64,000 nt of DNA from an uncultured Acetatifactor sp. (GTDB lineage: Bacteria; Bacillota; Clostridia; Lachnospirales; Lachnospiraceae): positions 48,475-112,474 of the forward strand of contig CAJUTJ010000188.1 of NCBI GenBank assembly GCA_910589655.1, given 5' to 3'. A program made the position numbers and the translations under genes. The notes under the pieces were generated by a model. The model searched no databases, was not told the origin of the DNA, and worked only from the letters and a program-made list of their open reading frames with translations. Of this stretch, positions 35,537-45,284 are shown one piece after another (the first letter of the stretch is position 1; each line of letters starts with the position of its first letter).

Positions 35537-37975
35537 ATGAGACAGACCATCACTTTCAATGATAACTGGAACTTTACAAAAGACGGGCAGGACTGGCAGA
35601 AAGTCCGGCTTCCGCATACTTGGAACGCCATCGACGGGATGGACGGCAAGGGAGAGTATTACAGAGGGGAATGTACCTATGCGAAAGATTTTGATACCCC
35701 TGTTTTTCCGGAAGGCGGAAGGGTCTGTCTGGAAATTCTGGCAGCAGGATTGTCCGGAAAGGTCTATGTCAATCAGACCGAAGCAGGAAGCCATGAGGGA
35801 GGATATTCTTCTTTTACGGTGGATATCACCGACACTCTGTATGCGCCGGAGGAAAAGAGAACCAATACCGTCACCATTACCGTGGATAATTCCCACCACA
35901 GCAATATCTACCCTCAAATGGCGGACTTTACCTTTTACGGCGGACTTTACCGGGGGGTTAATCTCCTGATTCTGCCAAGCACACATTTCGAAGTAAGCTA
36001 TCACGGCGCTTCGGGACTGGCCGTGACCCCGGAGGTTCTTTCGGACGGAAATGCCATGCTTCATTTAAACACATGGATCGCCAATCCATCCCCCGACTAC
36101 ACCGTCCGTTACCTCATTACCGACGGCTCCGGCAAGGAAGCTGCGGAAAGCTGGCGGCCCTCGGAAGATGCCAAAGCGGACATTCTGCTCCCGGCTCCCC
36201 GGCTCTGGCAAGGAGTGGAAGATCCCTATCTGTATCATTGCACGGCCACGCTGGTCTACCGAAATGAATCCGTTGACCAAACAGCCACCCGTTTCGGTAT
36301 CCGCTCCTTCCGTGTGGATCCCGAAAAAGGATTCTTTTTAAACGGTAAGCCTATGATGCTGCGAGGCGTATCCCGCCATCAGGACAGGCTGTGGATGGGC
36401 AATGCCCTGACCCGCGCCGAACATTACGAAGATGCCGCATTGATCCGGGAAATCGGAGCCAATACGGTACGCCTCGCCCACTATCAGCACAGCAGAGATT
36501 TCTATGATGCCTGTGATGAGTACGGTTTTATCGTCTGGGCAGAGATTCCTTACATCAGCTGCCAAAGCGATGACCCCGCCGCCCACCAAAACTGCCGTCT
36601 CCAGATGGAGGATCTGATCTACCAAAATTACAACCATCCTTCCATCTGTTTCTGGGGAATTTCCAATGAGATCACCATCGCCGGAGAAAAACCGGATCTG
36701 GTGAAAAACCACAAAGATTTGAACAGCCTCGTGAAGCAGATTGACCCCAGCCGTCTCACCACCATCGCGCATGTCACCATGCTTCCCATGGAGCATCCCC
36801 TTCACGGCATTACGGACGTGGAAAGCTATAACCATTATTTCGGCTGGTATGGGGGCAGTTACGAAAACAACGAGACATGGCTGGATGAATTTCATGAGAA
36901 ACATCCCGATATCTGCCTTGGCCTGTCCGAATACGGCGCCGAAGGCATTATCACTTATCAGCCCGACGAGCCGAAATGCCGGGACTACTCGGAAAGCTAT
37001 CAGGCGGAATATCATGAGCATATGGCCAAAATATTGTCGGAACGCCCTTATCTGTGGAGCACTCATGTCTGGAATATGTTTGACTTCGGCTGCGCTGCCA
37101 GAAACGAGGGAGGCACTGCCGGACGCAACAATAAGGGACTCGTAACCATGGACCGCAAAATAAAAAAGGAAGCCTTTTATGTCTACAAAGCGTACTGGAG
37201 CAAAGAGCCTTTCGTCCATCTCTGCGGAAGAAGGTATTCCGCAAGAGCTTCCGATACCACTACGGTGAAGGTCTATTCCAATCTGGACAATATATCTCTC
37301 TATGTCAACGGGGAGCCCTTCGCCACCCTCCACGGAGACAAAATATTTGTCTTTGAGAACGTCCCTCTCGGGGAGGGCTTTACCTTCCTGACGGCGGAAG
37401 GGCGCTATGAACGGTTTGACTGCGGCACCGGCTCCTTAGGGCAAACCGGCAGTGTCGGAGAAGTGTCCGCAAACTGCGGCAGTGTCACGGGAGTCTCCGG
37501 CAGCGCTCCGGAGATTTCCGGCAGCTCCCATAGGCAGCGTAACATGCCAAGCGCTCCCTCCGGCCATTGGTATATCTGCCGGGACACCATCACTCTGGAA
37601 AAAGTTGCCCAAAAACCTGACATTTACACGCTGCCGCAGGAAGACGACGGCGAGTATGTGGCAAACTGGTTCGACCACATAGAGACCGTGGCCAGCGATG
37701 CGCCCGTGGAATTTTCCGAAAAGCATTATTCCGTGTGCGATACTTTAAACGATATCATGGCAAACGACGAGGCTTTCCGAATTCTCTCCAACGCCATGTA
37801 TTCCATGACCGGCATGAAAATGAAAAAATCCATGATGGCTATGATGGGCGGCAAGACTTTGCAGGAGCTCACCTCCATGATGAGCTCCATGGGCGGCCCG
37901 GATACCGGAAAAAAAGTACCCGGGAATGCCATGCAGATCCTTAATTCCGAGTTGAATCGGATCTCCAAGAAATAA
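35537..37975 (+). CDS. glycoside hydrolase family 2 protein (beta-galactosidase-like)
   Basis: This encodes 812 residues with GGGAG before ATG. GH2 order: sugar-binding jelly roll (about 10-170), Ig-like domain (about 175-270), TIM barrel (about 270-570). Catalytic acid/base Glu is in CFWGISNEI, nucleophile Glu in GLSEYGAEG. A beta-sandwich domain and a Met/Lys-rich helical tail follow. The first domain contains GEYYRGECTYAKDF, typical of family 2. There is no signal peptide, so it is intracellular. Beta-galactosidase or beta-glucuronidase activity is likely; the specificity cannot be read. Its last 35 bp overlap the convergent P-type ATPase gene. Confidence 0.88.
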   Translation: MRQTITFNDNWNFTKDGQDWQKVRLPHTWNAIDGMDGKGEYYRGECTYAKDFDTPVFPEGGRVCLEILAAGLSGKVYVNQTEAGSHEGGYSSFTVDITDTLYAPEEKRTNTVTITVDNSHHSNIYPQMADFTFYGGLYRGVNLLILPSTHFEVSYHGASGLAVTPEVLSDGNAMLHLNTWIANPSPDYTVRYLITDGSGKEAAESWRPSEDAKADILLPAPRLWQGVEDPYLYHCTATLVYRNESVDQTATRFGIRSFRVDPEKGFFLNGKPMMLRGVSRHQDRLWMGNALTRAEHYEDAALIREIGANTVRLAHYQHSRDFYDACDEYGFIVWAEIPYISCQSDDPAAHQNCRLQMEDLIYQNYNHPSICFWGISNEITIAGEKPDLVKNHKDLNSLVKQIDPSRLTTIAHVTMLPMEHPLHGITDVESYNHYFGWYGGSYENNETWLDEFHEKHPDICLGLSEYGAEGIITYQPDEPKCRDYSESYQAEYHEHMAKILSERPYLWSTHVWNMFDFGCAARNEGGTAGRNNKGLVTMDRKIKKEAFYVYKAYWSKEPFVHLCGRRYSARASDTTTVKVYSNLDNISLYVNGEPFATLHGDKIFVFENVPLGEGFTFLTAEGRYERFDCGTGSLGQTGSVGEVSANCGSVTGVSGSAPEISGSSHRQRNMPSAPSGHWYICRDTITLEKVAQKPDIYTLPQEDDGEYVANWFDHIETVASDAPVEFSEKHYSVCDTLNDIMANDEAFRILSNAMYSMTGMKMKKSMMAMMGGKTLQELTSMMSSMGGPDTGKKVPGNAMQILNSELNRISKK

Positions 37976-40652
37976 GAACCAGAAATTCATGAGCAAACAA
38001 CGGCACCGCAGCCAGAAGACTTAGGCGCAGCCACTCACTGCCGGAAAGATGAGAAGTGCCGAAGGCCCGAATCAAAAAGGGAATTTCCGTCACGGCAAAC
38101 TGTAGGCAGAAGCCTAACAAACAGGCAGCAATCATCAGCTTGTTCTCCAAATGATTCATACCGAACACCGATCTTTCTGTGTCCCGCATACCTATGGCAT
38201 GGAACAGCTGGGAGATTCCCAACACCGTAAAGGCATACGTCTGCGCCTTGGACAGCACCATCGGATTTCCCAGCAAGCGGGAAATTCCCTCGGGAGTAAG
38301 CGCTTGGCCGTTTGCCTTGAGCAAAGCACAGGCCGGCATCAAAAAGGCAGTGAGACTGATGGCTGCAATCAGCGCACCATAAAAACAGGTACAGGCAAAG
38401 CCTCCTCTGGCAAACAGGCTTTCCTGTGCCTTTCTGGGCTGCTGCCTCATAAGACTTTTTCCGTCGTTTTTATCTACCCCCAGCGCCAGCGCAGGGAGAG
38501 AATCGGTAATCAGGTTAATCCACAAGATATGGCTGGATTTCAATGGGGAAGCAAGTCCGCAGAGCACTGCCACAAACATGGTAATGATCTCCCCCAGATT
38601 GGAGGACAGCAGGAAAATCACCGACTTACGGATATTTTCGTAGACTCCCCGGCCTTCTTCTATGGCTCTCCGAATGGTGGCAAAATTATCATCGGTCAAA
38701 ATCATATCCGCCGCCTGCCTTGCCACATCCGTTCCGTTCATCCCCATAGCAATCCCGATATCCGCTTCCTTTAGAGAGGGGGCGTCATTGACCCCGTCTC
38801 CGGTCATGGCTACAATCTCCCCTCTCTTTTGGAAACCGTCCACGATCCGTACCTTCTGTGCGGGGGAAACTCTGGCAAAAACTCTGGTATTCTGCAGTCT
38901 TCCCACCAGCTCATTCTCCGAAAGACGGGACAATTCTTCTCCGGTCATACACTGTTCCCTGTTCTCCACAATTCCCAGCTGCCTGCCGATGGCGAAAGCC
39001 GTATCCACATGATCTCCGGTGATCATTACCGTAGTGACGCCCGCCTCCTTAAAATCTGCCACCGCTCCCGCCGCTTCCGGTCGGGCAGGGTCGCGCATTC
39101 CTACCAACCCCAGCAACACCAAGCCCTCTTCCCTTGCTTCCTTTGCGTTCCTCCGCATAGCGATTGCCAGAGTGCGCAGCGCCTCCTCCGACATTTCCCT
39201 GACCGCAGCCTGAAGCTGTCGGATATGCTGTTCCCCCATGCGGACAATTCCCCGCGGAGTCCAGATTTCCGTACATCGTTTCCACACCTCGTCGGGCGCC
39301 CCTTTGGTAAAACTGATATTTCGATAGGGTTCATATCCCGCCGCCCGCAGTTCCCCTCCCGAGGAAGCCGATACTTTGTGTAATGTAGTCATCATCTTTC
39401 TGTCGGAGTCGAAAGCCAGCTCCCCGATCCGGGGCATCCGCCGCTCCATGGCTTCCTTGCTGAGTCCTGCCTTATAAGCCATATCCAAAAGCGCCAGCTC
39501 CGTGGGATCCCCCATCCCCGACTCCGGTTCCAGCGAAGCGTCATTGCAGAGCACCATTCCCTGAAAGAATTCGGGACAGGAATCCGGTGACACCTCCCAT
39601 GCGTCCACACATTTTCCCCCCATGGCCACCCGCTCCACGGTCATGCGGTTCTGAGTCAGAGTACCTGTTTTGTCGGAGCAGACCACACTGACGGCGCCCA
39701 AGGTTTCCACCGACGGCAGCCGCCTGACGATAGTGTTGACCTTTACCATCTTCGTCACACTGAGGGCAAGGCAAATAGTCACCACCGCAGGCAGCCCCTC
39801 CGGCACGGCGGCCACCGCCAGAGAAATGGCCGTAATCAGCATCTCCCCCACATTGCGCCGTTGCAATACCGCCAAGCCGAACAGAGCCGCACAGAGGAGC
39901 AGTGACAGCATACTAAGGATTTTCCCCAGCTCTCCCAGCCGCTTCTGCAAAGGCGTCATTTCCTCCTTCGCCTTTGTGATCATCTCCGCAATCTGTCCCA
40001 GTTCCGTCTCCATTCCCACGGCCGTGACGATGCCCTCCCCTCTGCCGTAGGTCACTATAGTGGACATATAGGCCATATTATGCCTGTCTCCCAGAGGCAG
40101 ATGCTCCCCGCGCCTCCCCACAAAAGCCGCATCCTTCTCCACGGGAAGGGATTCCCCTGTGAGAGCGGATTCCTCCACCTTTAAATTTGCCGTGGTTAAA
40201 AGTCTCAGATCCGCCGGAATCTGGCAGCCTGCCTCCAAACAGACAATATCCCCCCTTACCAGCTCCGCAGCGGGAATTTCCTTTCGTTTTCCCTCCCGCA
40301 GCACCACCGCTTTGGGGCTGGTCAGCTTTTTTAAAGACTCCAGCGCCTTCCTTGCCTTTCCCTCCTGAAGCATCCCCACAACGGCGTTCATGCAGACCAC
40401 AACCGCAATAATGACGGCGTCACTGATCTCGTGGAGCAGCACGGAAACCACTGCCGCCACAATGAGTACATAAATCAAGGGATCGTTCAACTGCTCAAAA
40501 AAAGACTCGAAAACTGTCTTTTTCCGCTCTCCTTTCATCTCGTTTCTGCCGTCCCTGGCAAGTCTGGCAGCGGCCTCCTTCTCCGTCAGACCATGTTCCG
40601 GATTACTTTCCAGTTGTAGTAAGGTTTCCTGTATGCTGCATTGTTCAAACAT
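37941..40652 (-). CDS. calcium-type P-type ATPase (cation-transporting)
   Basis: This encodes 903 residues with all type IIA motifs: ALTGESLPVEK (actuator), VVAVPEGLPAV-like PEGL in helix 4, CSDKTGTLTQ (phosphorylated Asp), FTKGAPDEV (nucleotide binding), MTGDGVNDAPSLKEADIGIAMG and the helix-6 segment NLITDSLPALALGVD, whose Asn and Asp are calcium ligands in SERCA-like pumps. Ten membrane helices are expected. It probably exports Ca2+ from the cytosol. The message start carries a hairpin covering its GGGAGGG ribosome binding site (see 40660-40705). Confidence 0.9.
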   Translation of the reverse strand: MFEQCSIQETLLQLESNPEHGLTEKEAAARLARDGRNEMKGERKKTVFESFFEQLNDPLIYVLIVAAVVSVLLHEISDAVIIAVVVCMNAVVGMLQEGKARKALESLKKLTSPKAVVLREGKRKEIPAAELVRGDIVCLEAGCQIPADLRLLTTANLKVEESALTGESLPVEKDAAFVGRRGEHLPLGDRHNMAYMSTIVTYGRGEGIVTAVGMETELGQIAEMITKAKEEMTPLQKRLGELGKILSMLSLLLCAALFGLAVLQRRNVGEMLITAISLAVAAVPEGLPAVVTICLALSVTKMVKVNTIVRRLPSVETLGAVSVVCSDKTGTLTQNRMTVERVAMGGKCVDAWEVSPDSCPEFFQGMVLCNDASLEPESGMGDPTELALLDMAYKAGLSKEAMERRMPRIGELAFDSDRKMMTTLHKVSASSGGELRAAGYEPYRNISFTKGAPDEVWKRCTEIWTPRGIVRMGEQHIRQLQAAVREMSEEALRTLAIAMRRNAKEAREEGLVLLGLVGMRDPARPEAAGAVADFKEAGVTTVMITGDHVDTAFAIGRQLGIVENREQCMTGEELSRLSENELVGRLQNTRVFARVSPAQKVRIVDGFQKRGEIVAMTGDGVNDAPSLKEADIGIAMGMNGTDVARQAADMILTDDNFATIRRAIEEGRGVYENIRKSVIFLLSSNLGEIITMFVAVLCGLASPLKSSHILWINLITDSLPALALGVDKNDGKSLMRQQPRKAQESLFARGGFACTCFYGALIAAISLTAFLMPACALLKANGQALTPEGISRLLGNPMVLSKAQTYAFTVLGISQLFHAIGMRDTERSVFGMNHLENKLMIAACLLGFCLQFAVTEIPFLIRAFGTSHLSGSEWLRLSLLAAVPLFAHEFLVLISWRSDSTRN

Positions 40653-40659
40653 GAAAAAT

Positions 40660-40705
40660 CCCTCCCGAAGCTTGTTTGCTTATGCATTCTATGCTTTCGG
40701 GAGGG
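40660..40705 (-). promoter_or_regulatory. hairpin that covers the P-ATPase ribosome binding site
   Basis: CCCTCCCGAAGC (40660-40671) pairs with GCTTTCGGGAGGG (40693-40705) with one bulged base and a 21-nt loop. On the minus strand the GGGAGGG of the 3' arm is the ribosome binding site, 7 nt before ATG 40652. Folding would hide it. The same hairpin plus the following ATTTTTC could also weakly terminate the chemoreceptor transcript. Confidence 0.6.
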
Positions 40706-40761
40706 AAAGTAGTCCAAGTTTTATTATATTTATACCCAATCTATATGATCAAAATCATAGT

Positions 40762-42408
40762 TCAGGCTTTTCTCAACCGGAACATATCCGTCAAATTCTT
40801 TAACATCTTCGTCTGAGCGCTGAGCTCCTCACTGGTTGCCGCGCTTTCCTCCGCAATGGCGGAATTGGTCTGAACCACGGAAGAAATCTGGCTGATTTGT
40901 TCCTGTATATCCGAAACCGCAGCCGCCTGCACACGGGAATCCTCCGCTATCTGATTGGTAGTATCCATAACTTTATTGGCACCTGTCACAATTTCTTCCA
41001 GCTGTGAAGCCATCTGTCCGGCAATCATGGAGCCGTGCTCCACTTTCCGGATAGAACTCTCAATCAACTCCGTAGTTGTTTTCGATGCTTCCGCGCTCTG
41101 GCCTGCCAGTTCACGCACCTCTTCTGCCACAACGGCAAACCCCTTACCGGATTCCCCTGCCCTTGCCGCCTCTACCGCCGCGTTCAGTGCAAGGATATTG
41201 GTCTGTGACGCAATATTTTCAATGGTTTTGATAATTTTACTGATTTCGTTGGAGCTGCTGTTAATTTCCTGCATCGCATCGATCATTTCCTGCATCTTCT
41301 GATTGCTCTCTAAAATCTGCGTGCCCACCGTCTCAACGATTTGGCTGGCCTGCTGTGCATTTTCCGCCGATTGAGAAATACGCTGGGATATTTCACGTAC
41401 ATTCATTTCCAGCCCCTCTACCGTACTTGCCTGCTCCACAGAGCCCTGACTCAAGGATTGAGCCCCCACCGACATCTGATCCGCGCCGTTGGAAACATAA
41501 TCGGTGCTCTCCATAATCTGTGACATGGTGCCGTTCAGCTTTTTGAGGATCTCATCCAAAGATTCTTTGATGGACACAAAATCCCCCACATAATCCTGTG
41601 TTGCCTCCACGGACAGATTTCCGTCCGAGATTGCCTCCAGCACATTCGAAATTTCACCTATGTACCCCTTCAGATTACTCGTCATGCTCTGGAAAATCCG
41701 CGTCAGGCAGCCGATTTCATCATTGGAACGGATAGAAATCGTTACAGCCTTATCATCTTTCAACCCCAACTCCCCACGCTCCATCTTCTGTGCCAGACCG
41801 GTAAGCTTTGCAAGAGGCCCGGAGACGGAGTTCATAATATACAGGGACATTATCAGAATACTCAAAATCACTGCAACAGCGCCGACCACGCACGCCATCT
41901 TTACCGTTTCATTTATCTGCCCCACCGCTGTTTCCATAGAAATGCCGGCAAAAATCAAACCGTTGATCTGGCCGTTTTCGTCCCTTGTAGGCATATAAGA
42001 GCAAATATGTTCCACTCCTAAGATTTCCGCTTTTCCGACATATTCCTCTCCCCGCTCCAGCACAATGGCAGCCAGCTCGCCGGAAAGCTTTGTGCCTACT
42101 ACCCTTGACCCGTTTTGCTGAATGGTGGTGTAAGCTCTTTCATCCCCTTCAAAGATCGTAAACTCACAATGGGTCTTTTCCTTTAATTCATCCAGCACTA
42201 CATTCCTGTCTTCCGGCCCTACGTAACCGTCCAACTCATACGCCAGTATATTGACCGCGTTTACACACTGTTCCTCCAGCAGACTCATGGCAAGATTATA
42301 GAACATGGTAATGCATAAAGAAACAACAAACAACATGCTGGCAATCAGCAGACAGGTCATCAAAGCGTTAATCCTGCGTCCTAAATGTTTTACTCTTCCG
42401 TTCTTCAT
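40762..42408 (-). CDS. methyl-accepting chemotaxis protein (cache sensor)
   Basis: This encodes 548 residues from ATG 42408, fixed by AAGGAGGT. It has an N-terminal helix (about 15-40), an extracellular single-cache-type domain (about 45-165, with EFTIFEGDERAYTTI and GLIFAGISME), a second helix (about 172-195), a HAMP region, then the signalling hairpin with the conserved tip ASQTNILALNAAVEAARAGE. It should sense a small molecule outside and control CheA. No che genes are in the window. It is not clearly co-transcribed with any neighbour. Confidence 0.9.
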   Translation of the reverse strand: MKNGRVKHLGRRINALMTCLLIASMLFVVSLCITMFYNLAMSLLEEQCVNAVNILAYELDGYVGPEDRNVVLDELKEKTHCEFTIFEGDERAYTTIQQNGSRVVGTKLSGELAAIVLERGEEYVGKAEILGVEHICSYMPTRDENGQINGLIFAGISMETAVGQINETVKMACVVGAVAVILSILIMSLYIMNSVSGPLAKLTGLAQKMERGELGLKDDKAVTISIRSNDEIGCLTRIFQSMTSNLKGYIGEISNVLEAISDGNLSVEATQDYVGDFVSIKESLDEILKKLNGTMSQIMESTDYVSNGADQMSVGAQSLSQGSVEQASTVEGLEMNVREISQRISQSAENAQQASQIVETVGTQILESNQKMQEMIDAMQEINSSSNEISKIIKTIENIASQTNILALNAAVEAARAGESGKGFAVVAEEVRELAGQSAEASKTTTELIESSIRKVEHGSMIAGQMASQLEEIVTGANKVMDTTNQIAEDSRVQAAAVSDIQEQISQISSVVQTNSAIAEESAATSEELSAQTKMLKNLTDMFRLRKA

Positions 42409-42525
42409 TTTATACCTCCTTGCATACTTCATAAGAGGGTGCGTAAACACCCTCTTTGCACATTAATCAATATTTGAAAGTTCACTTTCAAACTTCCCGT
42501 CATGCCGCCAATGGCGGCACAAACA

Positions 42526-42675
42526 GTCAGCATCCCCACTGCAGGCAACGGGACATCAAGCTTGCAGCGCTGCAGAGCACAATGCATCCGCAAGACGCTA
42601 TGGTATGTGACCCTCGCGGCATTCGCCAAATGTCTGCTTCGCAGCCGCTTGGCCCATTGCCCGCGGGAATCAACT
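42526..42675. repeat. repeat R4, copy 2
   Basis: This 150-bp element is the partner of 33849-33996 and lies upstream of the chemoreceptor gene. The preceding segment (42501-42525) contains a GCCGCC/GGCGGC hairpin also seen in the R3 array near 47.37 kb, so R3 and R4 share modules. Confidence 0.85.
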
Positions 42676-42796
42676 CCACTTACCGGTAGAATTTTTAGGA
42701 CAAAATCCGGTAACACAATTTTATAAAAAAACAGTGCAAAATGCAAGGCTAATTTTACACCGTTTTTTTCAAGTATATCAATTCGTTATTCCGTTA

Positions 42797-43174
42797 TTAT
42801 TCCTCTATCGGGAACAGCTGACGTTCTTCCTTTGACCATTCGATTTCTCCACCGTCAATATGGACATGCCACTGCGCACCGGAAAGAAGATCCGTTATTT
42901 CCCCCAGACATTTCAGCCACCAGTTGGCCACCCGAAAGACAGAATTTATGTCGTTATCATCGTTCATAGGCGGCAGCTTTGTAGCTCCGCTGAAAATAAT
43001 ATAACTGTCACTCTGTTCGCTGCACTCCTCCGGATCATAGATACAAAAGCCTTCATACAGTTCTCCATAGGGATATTGCCGGTCATATCGTTTTGCAATC
43101 TCCATACAGGCATCCAGCTCCTGCCGGGTGATAGGTTGCGATCTTTTTGCCTCATAATAAAGTGATACTGACAT
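42797..43174 (-). CDS. hypothetical protein, 125 aa
   Basis: This encodes 125 residues. ATG 43174 is chosen for TGGAGGAAAAATATTT upstream. It is acidic with no signal or membrane helix. It contains paired Tyr/Trp motifs (YPYGELYEGF, VANWWLKCLGE) and ends EERQLFPIEE. I do not recognise the family. It follows the oligopeptide transporter ATPase gene by 115 bp and could share its transcript. Confidence 0.65.
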   Translation of the reverse strand: MSVSLYYEAKRSQPITRQELDACMEIAKRYDRQYPYGELYEGFCIYDPEECSEQSDSYIIFSGATKLPPMNDDNDINSVFRVANWWLKCLGEITDLLSGAQWHVHIDGGEIEWSKEERQLFPIEE

Positions 43175-43289
43175 AAATATTTTTCCTCCATTTTTTATCA
43201 GGATGCCCACAGATTCCAAAAGAGAGCCGCCGTCTTACGCTATGCTTCAATCAGTGTTGCTCCGCTTTTTCGCAGCCCCCATAAAATCC

Positions 43290-44924
43290 TCAGGAACTCC
43301 CCAAAAGTAATTTCGTATAGTCTTCCTTGGGATGATTAAAAATCTCTTCCGTTTCCCCGCTCTCAATAATCCTGCCGTCCTTCATCACCATAATTCGGTC
43401 GCACATCCGGTAAACCACATTGATATCATGGGAAATAAACAGATAGGACAGGTGCATCTCCTGCTGAAGCTTCTGCATCAGCTCCATGATTTGTGCCTGT
43501 ATGGTGACATCCAGCGCCGATACCGGCTCGTCCGCCACAATCATGCCGGGATGGGTAATCAATGCCTGACCGATGCTGACCCGCTGTCTCTGACCGCCGG
43601 AAAGCTGAGAAGGCTTTCTGTGAAAATATTTATCCTCCATTCCCACCTTGTGAAGCATATCATACGCCGCTGTCTCCATGTCTTCCCTCGACATAGCCTG
43701 AGACTTGTCCAAAGCCGCCCTTGCCCGCAGAGGCTCTGTCAACAGCCACCCGATGGTTTTGGAGGGGTTTAAGCTGCTATAGGGATCCTGAAAAATCATC
43801 TGAGGGCGTATAGAAGCGTGGATAATCTCCCCTTCTATCTCCCTGTTCATCCCCAGTATCGCCTTGGACAGGGATGTTTTGCCGCATCCGCTTTCTCCCA
43901 CCAGTCCAAGACTTTCTCCGGAGTATAGTTCGAATTCCGCTCCTGTCACAACACACTGCTTTTTCTTGCGGGCAAACAAGCTGTTATTGCCGTCCTTATA
44001 GAAAACCGATAGATTTTTCACCTGAAGAATCGACTTTTTTTCCGCCCCACCCCTCTGAGTCGGATTCTCTCCAAGTCCGTCTTCCGTCCGGCTTTCCATG
44101 GATAAATTCTCTTTTTCCGACAGAGATTTCCATGCCCTTGCGGACTTCATGCGGGAAGGCACCGCCTCTATCAGTCTCTTGGTATACATCTCTTTCGGAT
44201 TCTGAAAAACAGCGTCGGTCTCCCCTTGCTCCACTACCTGACCGTCCTTCATAACGGCAATGCGATTACAAAGCCTTCTCGCCAGATTCAGATCATGTGT
44301 GATAAAGAGCATGGCGTTATTCTGTTTCCGGTTGATTTCCCGGAGCAGTTCTATTATCTGATTTTGAATGGTAACGTCAAGAGCTGTCGTAGGCTCATCC
44401 GCTACAATCAGTCTTGGATGCAGAATCACGGCCATTGCAATCATGACCCTCTGGCGCATACCGCCCGAGAGCTGATGAGGATAGCAGGAATAGATTTTCT
44501 CCACGTCTTTCAGCCCAACCGATTGAAATGCTTCCAGCACCTTCCGCTTCATTTCCTCCGCCTTCAGCTCCGTATGCAGACGAAGCATTTCCTCCACCTG
44601 CCTGCCCACTCTCTGGGTAGGATTCAAGGAAGTCATGGGTTCCTGAAATACCATGGACATCCGGGCGCCCTGATATTTTCTGTAAAGCATTTTGTCACAA
44701 GGCCGACCGGCTTCCCGCAGTACCACATCGTCAAAGAGTACACGGCCGGAAGTAATCCGTGCCGAATCGGACACCAGCCCCATCAGCGTCAGTGCCGTCA
44801 CGGACTTACCCGATCCTGATTCCCCTACGACCCCCAGTACCTCCCCGTCCGTAAGGTCGAGGCTCACATGCTTGACTGCCTCCGTATCGTCAAACGCCAC
44901 GGAGAGATCTTCTATCTTAATCAT
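43290..44924 (-). CDS. fused double ATPase of oligopeptide ABC importer
   Basis: This encodes 544 residues with two complete ATPase modules, each about 240 residues. Module 1: Walker A GESGSGKS, signature LSGGMRQ, Walker B VADEPTTALD. Module 2: Walker A GESGCGKT, signature LSGGQRQ, Walker B VADEPVSALD. Between them is a charged linker (about 265-310). This is the DppD-DppF arrangement in one chain, as in GsiA-type proteins. It powers the permeases upstream in the same operon. Confidence 0.92.
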   Translation of the reverse strand: MIKIEDLSVAFDDTEAVKHVSLDLTDGEVLGVVGESGSGKSVTALTLMGLVSDSARITSGRVLFDDVVLREAGRPCDKMLYRKYQGARMSMVFQEPMTSLNPTQRVGRQVEEMLRLHTELKAEEMKRKVLEAFQSVGLKDVEKIYSCYPHQLSGGMRQRVMIAMAVILHPRLIVADEPTTALDVTIQNQIIELLREINRKQNNAMLFITHDLNLARRLCNRIAVMKDGQVVEQGETDAVFQNPKEMYTKRLIEAVPSRMKSARAWKSLSEKENLSMESRTEDGLGENPTQRGGAEKKSILQVKNLSVFYKDGNNSLFARKKKQCVVTGAEFELYSGESLGLVGESGCGKTSLSKAILGMNREIEGEIIHASIRPQMIFQDPYSSLNPSKTIGWLLTEPLRARAALDKSQAMSREDMETAAYDMLHKVGMEDKYFHRKPSQLSGGQRQRVSIGQALITHPGMIVADEPVSALDVTIQAQIMELMQKLQQEMHLSYLFISHDINVVYRMCDRIMVMKDGRIIESGETEEIFNHPKEDYTKLLLGSS

Positions 44925-45012
44925 CGCTACCTCTCATTCCGCCGCGGAAGCGGCACTATGCCAAAACTGCTGCTTCCAGACCCTCGGCGATAATGCCGTT
45001 CCCACGCATTAT

Positions 45013-45284
45013 CTTCTAACCTCCGTGCCGCAGCTTTGCTGCGACTTAAAAATTGCTTTAGCAGTTTGGGAAATTCAGTGCTTCTCCGCGAAGCAGCCTT
45101 TGCTGCGAGTGAAAATTGCCAAAGGCAATTAGAAGTACTTTTCACACTAACTCCCATATGCCCGCTCTGGCGGGCACTCAAATCAGGATTGTGAAATGTC
45201 CTTTTTTCACACTAACTCCCATATGCCCGCTCCGGCGGGCACTCAAATCAGGATTGTGAAATGTCCTTTTTTCACACTAACTCC
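45013..45284. repeat. palindrome-array repeat R3, copy 2, with 65-bp tandem units
   Basis: This consists of AATTGCC/GGCAATT, CTGC/GCAG-type and other hairpins plus two tandem 65-bp units (45143-45207, 45208-45272) that each hold GCCCGC-TCTG/TCCG-GCGGGC. A third unit begins at 45273 and runs into the permease: its CTA supplies the permease stop codon. Confidence 0.9.

Noticed and set aside
42409..42450. Longer chemoreceptor start at 42450
   Set aside because: AAGGAGGT lies directly upstream of ATG 42408, so the later start is preferred.
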